Shown in pieces: positions 1 through 7,106 of a DNA stretch of 64,000 nt. This DNA comes from Pelagibacterium luteolum (lineage in GTDB: Bacteria > Pseudomonadota > Alphaproteobacteria > Rhizobiales > Devosiaceae). A model generated the notes under the pieces. That model was not told the origin of the DNA. It did not search any database and saw nothing but the letters and a program-made list of their open reading frames with translations. Made by a program: the position numbers and the translations under genes. The DNA lies in NCBI RefSeq assembly GCF_900100665.1, contig NZ_FNCS01000001.1, forward strand, positions 761,026 through 825,025, in the 5' to 3' direction. The stretch's first letter is position 1; every line of letters begins with the position of its first letter.

Positions 1-858
1 AAACACGCCCGCAGCCGCGACCAGAAATAAGATGATGGCGGAATACCCCGCAGCACGCATCAGGATGCGGGGCATGGCCGAAACCTTGAGGTCGCCCACC
101 CACAGCCAGCCGATGAGGAATGCGGCCAGTGCGCCGACGGCGGCAGCCTCTGTCGGGTTTGCGAACCCGCCCATGATCGATCCGACGATTACAAAGGGAA
201 TGAGCAGCGTCGGCAAGCCATCGCGCACGGCACGCAGTCGCGCGGGGAAAGGCTGTGGCTCGTTGACGGGGTAGGGATAAAACAGTCCCAGGATCGCGAT
301 GAGAACCAGAAACGATCCCGCCAGCATCAATCCCGGAACCAACCCCGACAAGAGCATGTCTCCAACCGAGATCTGAGCCAGTACGCTATAGACGACGAAC
401 ATGATCGAGGGCGGAATGATCGGCCCCAGGATGCCTGAATAGACGGTAAGCCCGGCTGCGAAATCGCGCCGATACCCCTGCCGTTCCATCTCTGGCACCA
501 TGACCCGCGACATCACGGCGACCTGCGAGGAGGCCGATCCCATGATGGACGCCACGAACATATTGGCCACCAGGTTGACATAGGCCAGCCCGCCACGCAG
601 CGACCCGACGAAGGCTAGCGCCATGCGAACGATGCGACCGGTGATGCCGCCTTCGTTCATGATGTCACCGATCAGGATGAACAACGGAATGGCGATCAGT
701 CCGTAATTGCCGGCGCTGTCGAACATTTGGGTAGGATAGGAGGCAAAAAGCAGCGTATTGCCTTCTGCATAAAGGAAGATGATCGCTGCGATGCAAAGGC
801 AGATGCCGATCGGCGCACCCACCAACATGGCAAAGAAAAATGTTGCCCCGGTCCACAT
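1..858 (-). CDS. dctM: TRAP transporter large permease (DctM), 3' end outside window
   Basis: Membrane subunit of a TRAP importer, which uses an ion gradient to take up organic acids delivered by a periplasmic receptor. About 286 residues are visible of roughly 430 usual for the family; the C-terminus lies left of the window. The protein opens with MWTGATFFFAMLVGAPIG and is almost entirely hydrophobic helices. Family-typical stretches are a GSASSQVAVMSRVMVPEM segment and GPIIPPSIMF. The ATG overlaps the TGA of the upstream dctQ (TGATG), so the two are translationally coupled. No DctP receptor is visible; it may lie further left. Substrate is unknown. Sharing an operator-like palindrome with the lyase at 2499 suggests it feeds that enzyme's pathway. 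Confidence 0.9.
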   Translation of the reverse strand, partial: MWTGATFFFAMLVGAPIGICLCIAAIIFLYAEGNTLLFASYPTQMFDSAGNYGLIAIPLFILIGDIMNEGGITGRIVRMALAFVGSLRGGLAYVNLVANMFVASIMGSASSQVAVMSRVMVPEMERQGYRRDFAAGLTVYSGILGPIIPPSIMFVVYSVLAQISVGDMLLSGLVPGLMLAGSFLVLIAILGLFYPYPVNEPQPFPARLRAVRDGLPTLLIPFVIVGSIMGGFANPTEAAAVGALAAFLIGWLWVGDLKVSAMPRILMRAAGYSAIILFLVAAAGVF

Positions 859-1463
859 CAGACGGCCTCCTCTTCAAATCCGGACGTAACAGTCCGTTCG
901 ATCAAACCGATTTCTTCAAAGAGATTGGCGATGGCATGGATGACGAGGCACACGGCAAACAGCGGAATGGTCATCATCACCGCCCAGCGCGGCCACTGCA
1001 GGGTCTGGGTGTATTCGGTGTAGAGAAAGTTGAACGAGGTGCCGGCAAAGGCGCGTGCATCAAAGCCTGCCGCCGCGATCCCGATCGGGTCGGCCCAGAT
1101 CCAGCTCATCCAGCCAAGAGCGATGCCGAACGCAATGATCAGGACGATCGACCCCGATCGAATGATCGGCCCCATCCAAACTGGCGCGTTGTCGGCCAGA
1201 AATGTCACGGCAAAATCGAGCTTGAGCCGGGACATGGCCGAGGTGCCGATAAAGGCCAGCCAGACCATCACGAATACCGCCAGCTCGTCGATCAAATAGA
1301 TTGGCGTGCCGACATAGCGGGTGATGACATTGGTCAAGATGATTAAGGCCAGCGCCAGAAGCAGGGCGGCGGCCGCCCGCAATTCGATAAACACCAGCCC
1401 GTTCGAAAACGCCGCCCAGAAGCGAACCGGCGCCGGCGCTGCATGTGATGAACTGGCTGTCAT
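858..1463 (-). CDS. dctQ: TRAP transporter small permease (DctQ)
   Basis: Small membrane subunit of the TRAP importer that pairs with the downstream DctM. About 201 residues with four hydrophobic helices, the normal size and layout. I chose the ATG at 1463 (MTASSSHAAP) because a GGGAG motif lies just upstream; in-frame ATGs further upstream (to 1517) have weaker support. It is the first gene of a leftward operon, and a perfect TTGTCGACAA palindrome lies about 83 bases upstream of its start in the intergenic region shared with the divergent GntR gene. Control by that regulator is inferred from position and the repeated palindrome. Confidence 0.9.
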   Translation of the reverse strand: MTASSSHAAPAPVRFWAAFSNGLVFIELRAAAALLLALALIILTNVITRYVGTPIYLIDELAVFVMVWLAFIGTSAMSRLKLDFAVTFLADNAPVWMGPIIRSGSIVLIIAFGIALGWMSWIWADPIGIAAAGFDARAFAGTSFNFLYTEYTQTLQWPRWAVMMTIPLFAVCLVIHAIANLFEEIGLIERTVTSGFEEEAV

Positions 1464-1545
1464 AGACGCTCCCTCGCTCGTCATCCACTGCCGCCCATTC
1501 CCCCGAAAAGATGGCAAGGCATGACGCTAACAAGTTGCATTCACG

Positions 1546-1555
1546 TTGTCGACAA
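1546..1555. promoter_or_regulatory. Putative GntR/FCD operator, copy 1
   Basis: Perfect 10-base palindrome TTGTCGACAA between the divergent dctQ and GntR genes. An identical palindrome lies upstream of the lyase gene at 2398-2407. FCD-type GntR regulators commonly bind short AT-flanked TTGT...ACAA palindromes. The assignment to this regulator is inference. Confidence 0.55.
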
Positions 1556-1631
1556 ATAAAATAACGACAGTACTCATTCTTTTTTGCGTCGCCGCAAGCT
1601 ATGCATATTCAACGCGATGGAGACCGGGGCG

Positions 1632-2354
1632 ATGAAGCAGACATCGAAGGACAAGGCGAATGGGGAGCAACTGGGTTACCGCCGGGGCTCAGGCGTTGGC
1701 CACGTCTATGAAACCTTGCGCAATGAGATCGTCGAACTTCGCCTCGCCCCGGGCGCGCCTATAGACGAGGTGCAGTTGGCCGAGCGCTTTTCGCTCTCGC
1801 GGACGCCGATCCGCGAGGCGTTGGTGCGACTGGTCGGCGACGGTCTGGTCACGACTTTGCCCAATCGGGCGACCATCGTCGCCAATATCGACTTTCTCAA
1901 CCTGTCCCATTTTTTCGATGCGCTGACTTTGATGTATCGGGTGACGACGCGTCTGGCCGCTGCCAATCACGGCTCTGGCGATCTCGAAGCGATCGCCACG
2001 CATCAGGAAGCCTTCGCAAGGGCCGTCGAGGCCCGCGACGCGATGAGCATGATTTCAACCAATCGCGACTTCCACCGCGCCATCGCTATTGCCGGCCGCA
2101 ACCGATATTATATCGACCTCTTCACCCAGCTCCTCGATGAGGGACGGCGTATCCTGCGGCTCTACTATTCATCCTTCAACGACGAGTTGCCCCGCCGCTA
2201 CGTCACCGAACATGAGGACCTCCTTGCCGCAATCAAGGCGCGTGACGTCGCATTAGCGGATCAGTTGGCCCAAGCCCATGCCGACCAGATCGTGCGCCAG
2301 ATCAAGGGGCTCATCACTGCCGATTCCAACGTCAACACTGCGTTGGCGCTGTGA
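1632..2354 (+). CDS. GntR-family transcriptional regulator, FadR/FCD subfamily
   Basis: DNA-binding regulator of about 240 residues. The N-terminal winged helix holds the GntR signature (GHVYETLRNEIVELRLAPG, then LAERFSLSRTPIREALVRL). The rest is a helical FCD ligand-binding domain whose metal-ligand histidines are plausible in NRDFHRAIA and the C-terminal EHEDLLAAI and AHADQIV stretches. The ATG at 1632 is preceded by GGAG at nine bases; a TTG at 1584 and ATG at 1617 are alternatives. It lies divergent from dctQM and just upstream of the lyase at 2499, both preceded by TTGTCGACAA, so it probably represses both until a pathway ligand is present. Confidence 0.9.
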   Translation: MKQTSKDKANGEQLGYRRGSGVGHVYETLRNEIVELRLAPGAPIDEVQLAERFSLSRTPIREALVRLVGDGLVTTLPNRATIVANIDFLNLSHFFDALTLMYRVTTRLAAANHGSGDLEAIATHQEAFARAVEARDAMSMISTNRDFHRAIAIAGRNRYYIDLFTQLLDEGRRILRLYYSSFNDELPRRYVTEHEDLLAAIKARDVALADQLAQAHADQIVRQIKGLITADSNVNTALAL

Positions 2355-2397
2355 GGTTTGGAACGATGAGGAAAATAATCAGACCTGCCTGCAATTT

Positions 2398-2407
2398 TTG
2401 TCGACAA
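2398..2407. promoter_or_regulatory. Putative GntR/FCD operator, copy 2
   Basis: Second perfect TTGTCGACAA palindrome, flanked by T and A runs, about 92 bases upstream of the lyase start. It matches the copy at 1546-1555 exactly, linking transporter and lyase to one regulator. Confidence 0.55.
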
Positions 2408-2498
2408 AAAAAATACAAGTGCTATTTTGACTGCATGCACTTGGCTACCTCGCGTAGCCGTAAACGCTTTGACCTCTGTTGATGCAAGGACGACACTC

Positions 2499-3461
2499 GT
2501 GACCCAGACCATATTCTCCGGCTGCATCCCGGCTCTGATGACGCCATGCACCAACGACCGGGCGCCTGATTTCGATGCGCTTGTTAAAAAGGGCAAAGAC
2601 CTGATCAATGCCGGTATGTCCGCAGTGGTTTACTGCGGCTCGATGGGTGATTGGCCACTCCTGACCGACGCGCAGCGCATGGAAGGCGTTGAGCGCTTGG
2701 TTGCAGCCGACATTCCGGTGATCGTGGGCACCGGCGCCATCAACACCGGCTCGGCGGTCGCTCTGGCTGCTCATGCCCAGAAGGCCGGCGCCAAGGGCTT
2801 GATGGTCATCCCGCGGGTTCTTTCACGCGGCACATCGTCCGCTGCGCAGCGCCATCACTTCAAAGCAGTTCTCTCGGCAGCGCCCGATCTGCCCGCCGTG
2901 ATCTACAACAGCCCCTACTACGGGTTTGCCACGCGCGCCGAACTCTTCTTCGCTTTGCGTTCCGAGCACAAGAACCTCGTTGGCTTCAAGGAATTTGGCG
3001 GCGCGGCCGATCTGACCTATGCCGCCGAGCACATCACCAGCCAGGACGACAGCGTCTCGCTGATGATCGGGGTGGACACCACTGTGTTCCATGGCTTTGT
3101 CAATTGCGGAGCCACCGGCGCGATCACCGGCATTGGCAATGTCCTGCCCAAGGAAGTGCTTCATCTGTGCGCACTGTCACGCGCCGCCGCCAAGGGCGAT
3201 CCTGATGCGCGCCAGCGTGCGCTTGAACTCGACAGCGCGCTGGCCGTGCTCTCGTCGTTCGACGAAGGCGCAGACCTGGTGCTCTATTATAAATATCTCA
3301 TGGTGCTGAAGGGAAATCCCGAATTCTCGCTGCATTTCATCGAAACCGACGAACTCAGCGCCAGCCAGCGCAATTACGCCAAGGCCCAGCTCGAACTGTT
3401 TGATGCGTGGTATGCCAAGTGGAGCCAGCAAGGCGGCGCGGCGAGCCAATACGCTGCGTGA
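2499..3461 (+). CDS. DHDPS/NAL-superfamily lyase, possibly 1-pyrroline-4-hydroxy-2-carboxylate deaminase
   Basis: Class I (Schiff-base) aldolase-fold enzyme of about 320 residues, the normal family length. The Schiff-base lysine is K164 in VGFKEFGG and the catalytic tyrosine is Y136 in VIYNSPYYG. The phosphate/carboxylate loop reads GSMGDWPLL instead of the GTTGE of true dihydrodipicolinate synthases, so a catabolic role is more likely than lysine synthesis. From memory this loop resembles hydroxyproline-pathway deaminases (HypD type) of rhizobia, but the sequence alone does not prove it. I chose the GTG at 2499, preceded by AAGGA at eight bases; the open frame extends up to 2427. It lies next to a TRAP importer and GntR gene. 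Confidence 0.8.
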   Translation: MTQTIFSGCIPALMTPCTNDRAPDFDALVKKGKDLINAGMSAVVYCGSMGDWPLLTDAQRMEGVERLVAADIPVIVGTGAINTGSAVALAAHAQKAGAKGLMVIPRVLSRGTSSAAQRHHFKAVLSAAPDLPAVIYNSPYYGFATRAELFFALRSEHKNLVGFKEFGGAADLTYAAEHITSQDDSVSLMIGVDTTVFHGFVNCGATGAITGIGNVLPKEVLHLCALSRAAAKGDPDARQRALELDSALAVLSSFDEGADLVLYYKYLMVLKGNPEFSLHFIETDELSASQRNYAKAQLELFDAWYAKWSQQGGAASQYAA

Positions 3462-3605
3462 ACTGATCTCATGGCGGGATCGCCTCGGGGCGGCGCCAAT
3501 GCGCTGGCCCCTTTTGGTTTGGCACGTCCTTGAGACGCGCGCCGAATCTTTCAGCCGGTCTACTAAACCGACTTTGAGACCGCGGATCCTAAGGCGGCAT
3601 TTTGC

Positions 3606-4748
3606 CTAGATCCGCTTTGGTGCGGCAAAGATCCCAACCAGTTCTTTCTGGCTCGACGTGCCGGTCTTTTCCAGCAGTGACGCGACCTGATTACGCACTG
3701 TATGGATGGACGTGTTCCTGTCAGCCGCCAGTTCTTTCAAGCCCTTGCCCTGGACAAGCCCGCTAAGCACTGCGGCTTCGGCCGGGGACAGGCCAAACCG
3801 CGCCTGAGCGGCCTTGAGCATTGGCTGCGAGGAGGAAATGGAGATGATGACCGCTGCGTGGGAGCGGGTGCCCATGAGCTGGTGCATGGTCTGGCGCCCT
3901 TGTGTGCCAAGCGGGATGGCGCGCAAATATCCTGATGGCGTCAGATCGTCGATCGGGACGGCGATGCCATCGCCGAAATCGGAGCTTCCCGCCGCTGCCT
4001 TGGCCACAGCCTCTTGAATGAAATTCGAGCCCGCCTGATGGTTCATCATCAGCGAGCCGCCGAAATCGAGCGTGAGGACGCCCCCATCGAACAGGGCGCG
4101 TGCCTGGCGGTTGACCTCGAGCGGACGCCCCTGTTCGTCAAGGACGAGAAAGGCGGCACGCGCCTCTTCCATGAAGGTCTCTAGGATCGAGGCCTTGTTG
4201 GCCACACGGTGAGCACTCTGATTGAGGCGCAGCGAACGCTGCATATGGGGAACGATCAGCTCGACCACCGCCATCAAATCGTCTGTCGATGGTTCCGCCT
4301 TGGCGCGCGGCAACAGGGCGCTGAAGGTGATGATGCGGTGTTCCTTGTTGGACAGAACCGCCAGCCCGCCCGCATTGAGCTCGCCTTGTGGCTTGAGCCA
4401 CTCCGTATAGAACTTTGAGCGCTCGAGCACATTGGGTGGGACGAGTTCGTCCATCCGCAGCGACGCACCCTCAGGTTTGACGCGCAGGGCCTCGATGAGA
4501 ATGTTGTGTTGATCGTGATGCTGCTTGTAGCTGGCCCATGCAGCGTCGTCATGGCCGGAATAATAGGCGCCGAGGTTGCGGTTGGTGACCAGATCGTGGC
4601 TTGCGATGCAAGCAAAGGCCCCGAAGGCTGCGTGAAACCAGTCGCATACGGTCTGCCATTCGTCGGGCGCGAACGCCGCGTCATACACCGCGTCCATGAG
4701 GACGTTAACCGGTGCGGTGTTCGACGAAAAGGCTGCAGCAGAACGCAT
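3606..4748 (-). CDS. LuxR-type (GerE helix-turn-helix) transcriptional regulator
   Basis: About 380 residues. The C-terminal 65 residues form a LuxR/GerE DNA-binding domain (ARFGLSPAEAAVLSGLVQGK, later SIHTVRNQVASLLEKTGTS). The long N-terminal part has no motif I can name and may sense a small molecule. The ATG at 4748 is preceded by AAGGA at about 11 bases; an extended frame reaches 4856. It is divergent from the curlin at 4973 and adjacent to the curli locus, so it may play a CsgD-like role. CsgD is also a LuxR-type protein but is shorter and has a receiver domain, which is not evident here. Confidence 0.85.
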   Translation of the reverse strand: MRSAAAFSSNTAPVNVLMDAVYDAAFAPDEWQTVCDWFHAAFGAFACIASHDLVTNRNLGAYYSGHDDAAWASYKQHHDQHNILIEALRVKPEGASLRMDELVPPNVLERSKFYTEWLKPQGELNAGGLAVLSNKEHRIITFSALLPRAKAEPSTDDLMAVVELIVPHMQRSLRLNQSAHRVANKASILETFMEEARAAFLVLDEQGRPLEVNRQARALFDGGVLTLDFGGSLMMNHQAGSNFIQEAVAKAAAGSSDFGDGIAVPIDDLTPSGYLRAIPLGTQGRQTMHQLMGTRSHAAVIISISSSQPMLKAAQARFGLSPAEAAVLSGLVQGKGLKELAADRNTSIHTVRNQVASLLEKTGTSSQKELVGIFAAPKRI

Positions 4749-4972
4749 ATAATCTTTTATTCCTTGCCCGGATGACGCGGCGCAGGGCCAGAGGCTCACG
4801 ATCGATCCATCCCGATTGCGGGGATGGAAGCGTGGTACGGGCGTCGCGTCATTCAATTGCGTAAAATTTTATAGTTTGTCGTATCCAAGTTGAAACCACG
4901 TCAATTTGGATCAATTTAATTCGTTTAGGTCATCCTGCAGTCAACTTAGAACAAATAGACAGGCAGGCACCA
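4749..4972. promoter_or_regulatory. Divergent intergenic region between LuxR-type regulator and curlin
   Basis: About 220 bases, clearly more AT-rich than the genes on both sides, including an AT-rich stretch around 4860-4925. It must hold the promoters for both flanking genes. I could not define a convincing -35/-10 pair or operator by eye. Confidence 0.5.
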
Positions 4973-5416
4973 ATGAAAACTCTCCTCGCTTCAGTTCTTC
5001 TTTCAAGTTTGGCTAACGCTGCTTACGCATCGCCAGCCTATATACAGCAGTCACCCTTTCTGGACGCGGCGCCCGCGCTGACCATCGACATGGTCGACTT
5101 CTCCTCCATCGCTGCCCACGTCGACGAGGTGATGCGTCCCCTCTCCCAGGGGAACCTGCCGGCCGCGACGGTCATCCAGACCGGCCTGTTCAACCAGGCC
5201 GACATCACCCAAACGGGAACCGACAATCTCGGCCTCATCGTCCAGCGCGGCACGGCCAACTCGGCGTCTCTGCTGCAGGGCGGCAGCCGCAATATCGGCT
5301 TCGTCCAGCAAGTTGGCTATGGCAACGCCGCTGCGCTCACCCAAGTAGGGTCTGGCCACAATGCCTTCATCTCGCAGCAGGGTCGCGGCAACGTCGCCGT
5401 CGTGCGTCAATACTAG
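4973..5416 (+). CDS. Small curlin-repeat protein (CsgA/CsgB-like)
   Basis: Secreted amyloid subunit of 147 residues with a signal peptide ending near residue 19 (SSLANAAYA). After a linker of about 45 residues come roughly four to five curlin repeats of the Q-x-G-x-x-N type (QTGTDNLG, QRGTANSA, QVGYGNAA, QQGRGNVA). Size matches E. coli CsgA or CsgB; ending on a repeat with an arginine (VVRQY) slightly favours a CsgB-like nucleator or anchor, but this is uncertain. It is transcribed away from the LuxR-type regulator. Its TAG shares the bases CTAG with the stop of the convergent csgF. Confidence 0.9.
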   Translation: MKTLLASVLLSSLANAAYASPAYIQQSPFLDAAPALTIDMVDFSSIAAHVDEVMRPLSQGNLPAATVIQTGLFNQADITQTGTDNLGLIVQRGTANSASLLQGGSRNIGFVQQVGYGNAAALTQVGSGHNAFISQQGRGNVAVVRQY

Positions 5417-5700
5417 TTCGCCCCTTCCGCGCCCGGCCCGCCGGGCACTTCAGGCAGCTCGATCGGGTTGGGATTGGGCTGCAATATGCCCCCGAAGTCG
5501 GGAAAATCGATAACAAAGCTCGGGGAGGTGCCACCGCCACCTTCCGATTGCGCCGTCGCCTGGGAGATGAGCCAATTTCCATTGAGAGGGTTGCCCCCGA
5601 ACGATGGATTGATGGGCTCATAGACGAGGGAAGAGGCCATGGCCGGGGCGCCGGTCAGCGCCAGCGCGCCCATGCATCCCAGGATCATCAATGTTCTCAT
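5413..5700 (-). CDS. csgF: Curli assembly protein CsgF-like, copy 1
   Basis: Extracellular curli assembly factor of about 95 residues. In the known system CsgF caps the CsgG pore and helps attach the nucleator. It has a signal peptide (MRTLMILG through APAMA) and the diagnostic CsgF N-terminal motif SSLVYEPINPSFGGNPLNG followed by NWLISQATAQ. The C-terminal tail is short and proline-rich. The ATG at 5700 has AAGGA at eight bases upstream. It lies 46 bases downstream of a second CsgF-like gene, as the last gene of the leftward curli operon. Confidence 0.9.
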   Translation of the reverse strand: MRTLMILGCMGALALTGAPAMASSLVYEPINPSFGGNPLNGNWLISQATAQSEGGGGTSPSFVIDFPDFGGILQPNPNPIELPEVPGGPGAEGAN

Positions 5701-5746
5701 TGTCGTATCCTTTCCGCCGGCAGGACGAAGCCTGCGCGCCGCTCGA

Positions 5747-6004
5747 TTATTCTTCAGCCGTTGCGTCATCTTCATCGACCGGCTGCTCGCCGCCGCCGAT
5801 CAGACCTAGATCGGGGAAGTCGATGGCAAAGCTGGGCGCGCCGGCGCCCGGTGTCTGCGCCGTCGCCTGGGACAACAGCCACGCGCCATTGAGCGGATCG
5901 CCGCCGAAAGACGGGTTGACCGGCGCGTAAACCATGGACGAAGCCATGGCGGGTGCACTGACGAGAATGGCGGCTGTCGCCAGAGAAATCCGTGAGATTT
6001 TCAT
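5747..6004 (-). CDS. csgF: Curli assembly protein CsgF-like, copy 2
   Basis: Second CsgF paralogue, about 85 residues, with signal peptide (MKISRISL through APAMA) and the motif YAPVNPSFGGDPLNGAWLLS. It matches copy 1 closely through the mature N-terminal motif and diverges in the tail, which is acidic here (DEDDATAEE). GGAGG lies six bases before the ATG. Two CsgF copies beside several curlin subunits of very different size suggest each may serve a different subunit. Confidence 0.9.
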   Translation of the reverse strand: MKISRISLATAAILVSAPAMASSMVYAPVNPSFGGDPLNGAWLLSQATAQTPGAGAPSFAIDFPDLGLIGGGEQPVDEDDATAEE

Positions 6005-6026
6005 TTTTGCCTCCGATGGCATCGAA

Positions 6027-6656
6027 TTATTTGTCGAAGATGTACATGCGGCCAGGGACGATCACGACCACGTGGTTCTGCAGGCCGCCGATGCCGGTGG
6101 GCATGAGATAGCTGCCCGATGCCTGCGTCTGGACGGCCAGCACGGATGAATTGACGCCGCCCACGCTGATGGCGCCGGCAAGGTCGTTGCCGGCCTGGAT
6201 ATAGGCGACTTCGTTGCTGTTTCCCTCGACCCCGACCATCTGCAGATTGTCGTTGCCGATGCTCGCCTGCAGGACGGTGTTGTTTTCGCCACCCTGGTGG
6301 AGCAGCAGGGCATTGCCATTGCCCACCATCGCCTGGACCGCGCGATTGTTGGTGCCGGTCTGGTTGATGTAGGAGAGGTTGGAATTGCCCGTGATGCCCG
6401 ACTGGGCGAACAGATCGTCGCCAAGCTGATTGATCATCGTCGTGTTTGGCGCGCCTTCGGATGTGAAAGGCGAAAGAGCCGACTTCACGCTCTCGAGCAG
6501 CGCGATGCCACCCTCGGTGACCGGCACGTCGTACCAACCAGGCGCCGGCTGGTCGTAAAGGCTGATGATGTCGTCGCCGAGGGCGACCGATACGGTCAGC
6601 GCAATGGCCGCGAGCCCGGCGCCGAGCGCCTGCATCATTTTGGAAAATCTAACCAT
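6027..6656 (-). CDS. Curlin-repeat protein, medium size
   Basis: Secreted curlin-like protein of about 209 residues. A signal peptide of about 27 residues precedes a nonrepetitive segment, then about six repeats with imperfect Q/N spacing (INQTGTNNRA, HQGGENNTV, ASIGNDNLQ, VEGNSNEVA). Repeats are less regular than in the neighbours, which would fit a CsgB-like nucleator. The ATG is preceded by GGAGG and overlaps the end of csgH by eight bases, so the two are co-translated. The C-terminal 25 residues (VVVIVPGRMYIFDK) are nonrepetitive. Confidence 0.85.
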   Translation of the reverse strand: MVRFSKMMQALGAGLAAIALTVSVALGDDIISLYDQPAPGWYDVPVTEGGIALLESVKSALSPFTSEGAPNTTMINQLGDDLFAQSGITGNSNLSYINQTGTNNRAVQAMVGNGNALLLHQGGENNTVLQASIGNDNLQMVGVEGNSNEVAYIQAGNDLAGAISVGGVNSSVLAVQTQASGSYLMPTGIGGLQNHVVVIVPGRMYIFDK

Positions 6657-7053
6657 GCATTCCTCCCGAATGGCTGGTCGAACGCTGGACCAGATGATTG
6701 GCTGGGTGGCTGACCTCGATCGAGCACAGCGCCACGCCATGTGCATCGGTAACCTCGAAACCGGCTTCGATGTGTGCGCCGGTACCGAGCGTGACGGTTG
6801 GGCCATGGACCCGACCCGCGAAAAACCTGTTCGCCTGGCGTGTCACGGACCGTCCGCCATTTGAAACCGAGGTGACCACGAAGCTGTATTCGCCTTCGAC
6901 ATCCTCACCGGCCAGAAAGATCGGCTGCAGGGTCGTCGTTTCGTTGGAAGCCATTTCGATGGCGCAGCGCGTGACACCTGTTGCCAGGACATCGGCTTCG
7001 AAGCTCAGGACTTCGGACGCGACCATCAATGCTACCCCCAGTATCGCAATCAC
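6649..7053 (-). CDS. csgH: Curli assembly chaperone CsgH-like
   Basis: Periplasmic chaperone of about 134 residues including an N-terminal hydrophobic segment (MIAILGVALMVASEVLS). CsgH occurs in alphaproteobacterial curli operons and keeps curlin subunits from polymerising in the periplasm. The beta-rich body carries the pair of cysteines expected (TRCAIEM and ALCSIEV) and the SVSNGGRSVTRQANRF stretch. A GTG start is likely; its ribosome site is weak, so the start is uncertain. It lies 53 bases after the giant curlin gene and overlaps the next curlin, so all belong to one leftward operon. Confidence 0.8.
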   Translation of the reverse strand: MIAILGVALMVASEVLSFEADVLATGVTRCAIEMASNETTTLQPIFLAGEDVEGEYSFVVTSVSNGGRSVTRQANRFFAGRVHGPTVTLGTGAHIEAGFEVTDAHGVALCSIEVSHPANHLVQRSTSHSGGMHG

Positions 7054-7106
7054 CGTTCAAACCTTTTGAGGATGCCGCGCGGGAGAACCCGCGCGGCGCA
7101 GTTTGC

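Noticed and set aside
2499..3461. Calling the DHDPS-fold gene a lysine-biosynthesis dapA
   Set aside because: The GSMGD loop and the neighbouring GntR regulator and TRAP importer fit a catabolic enzyme better.
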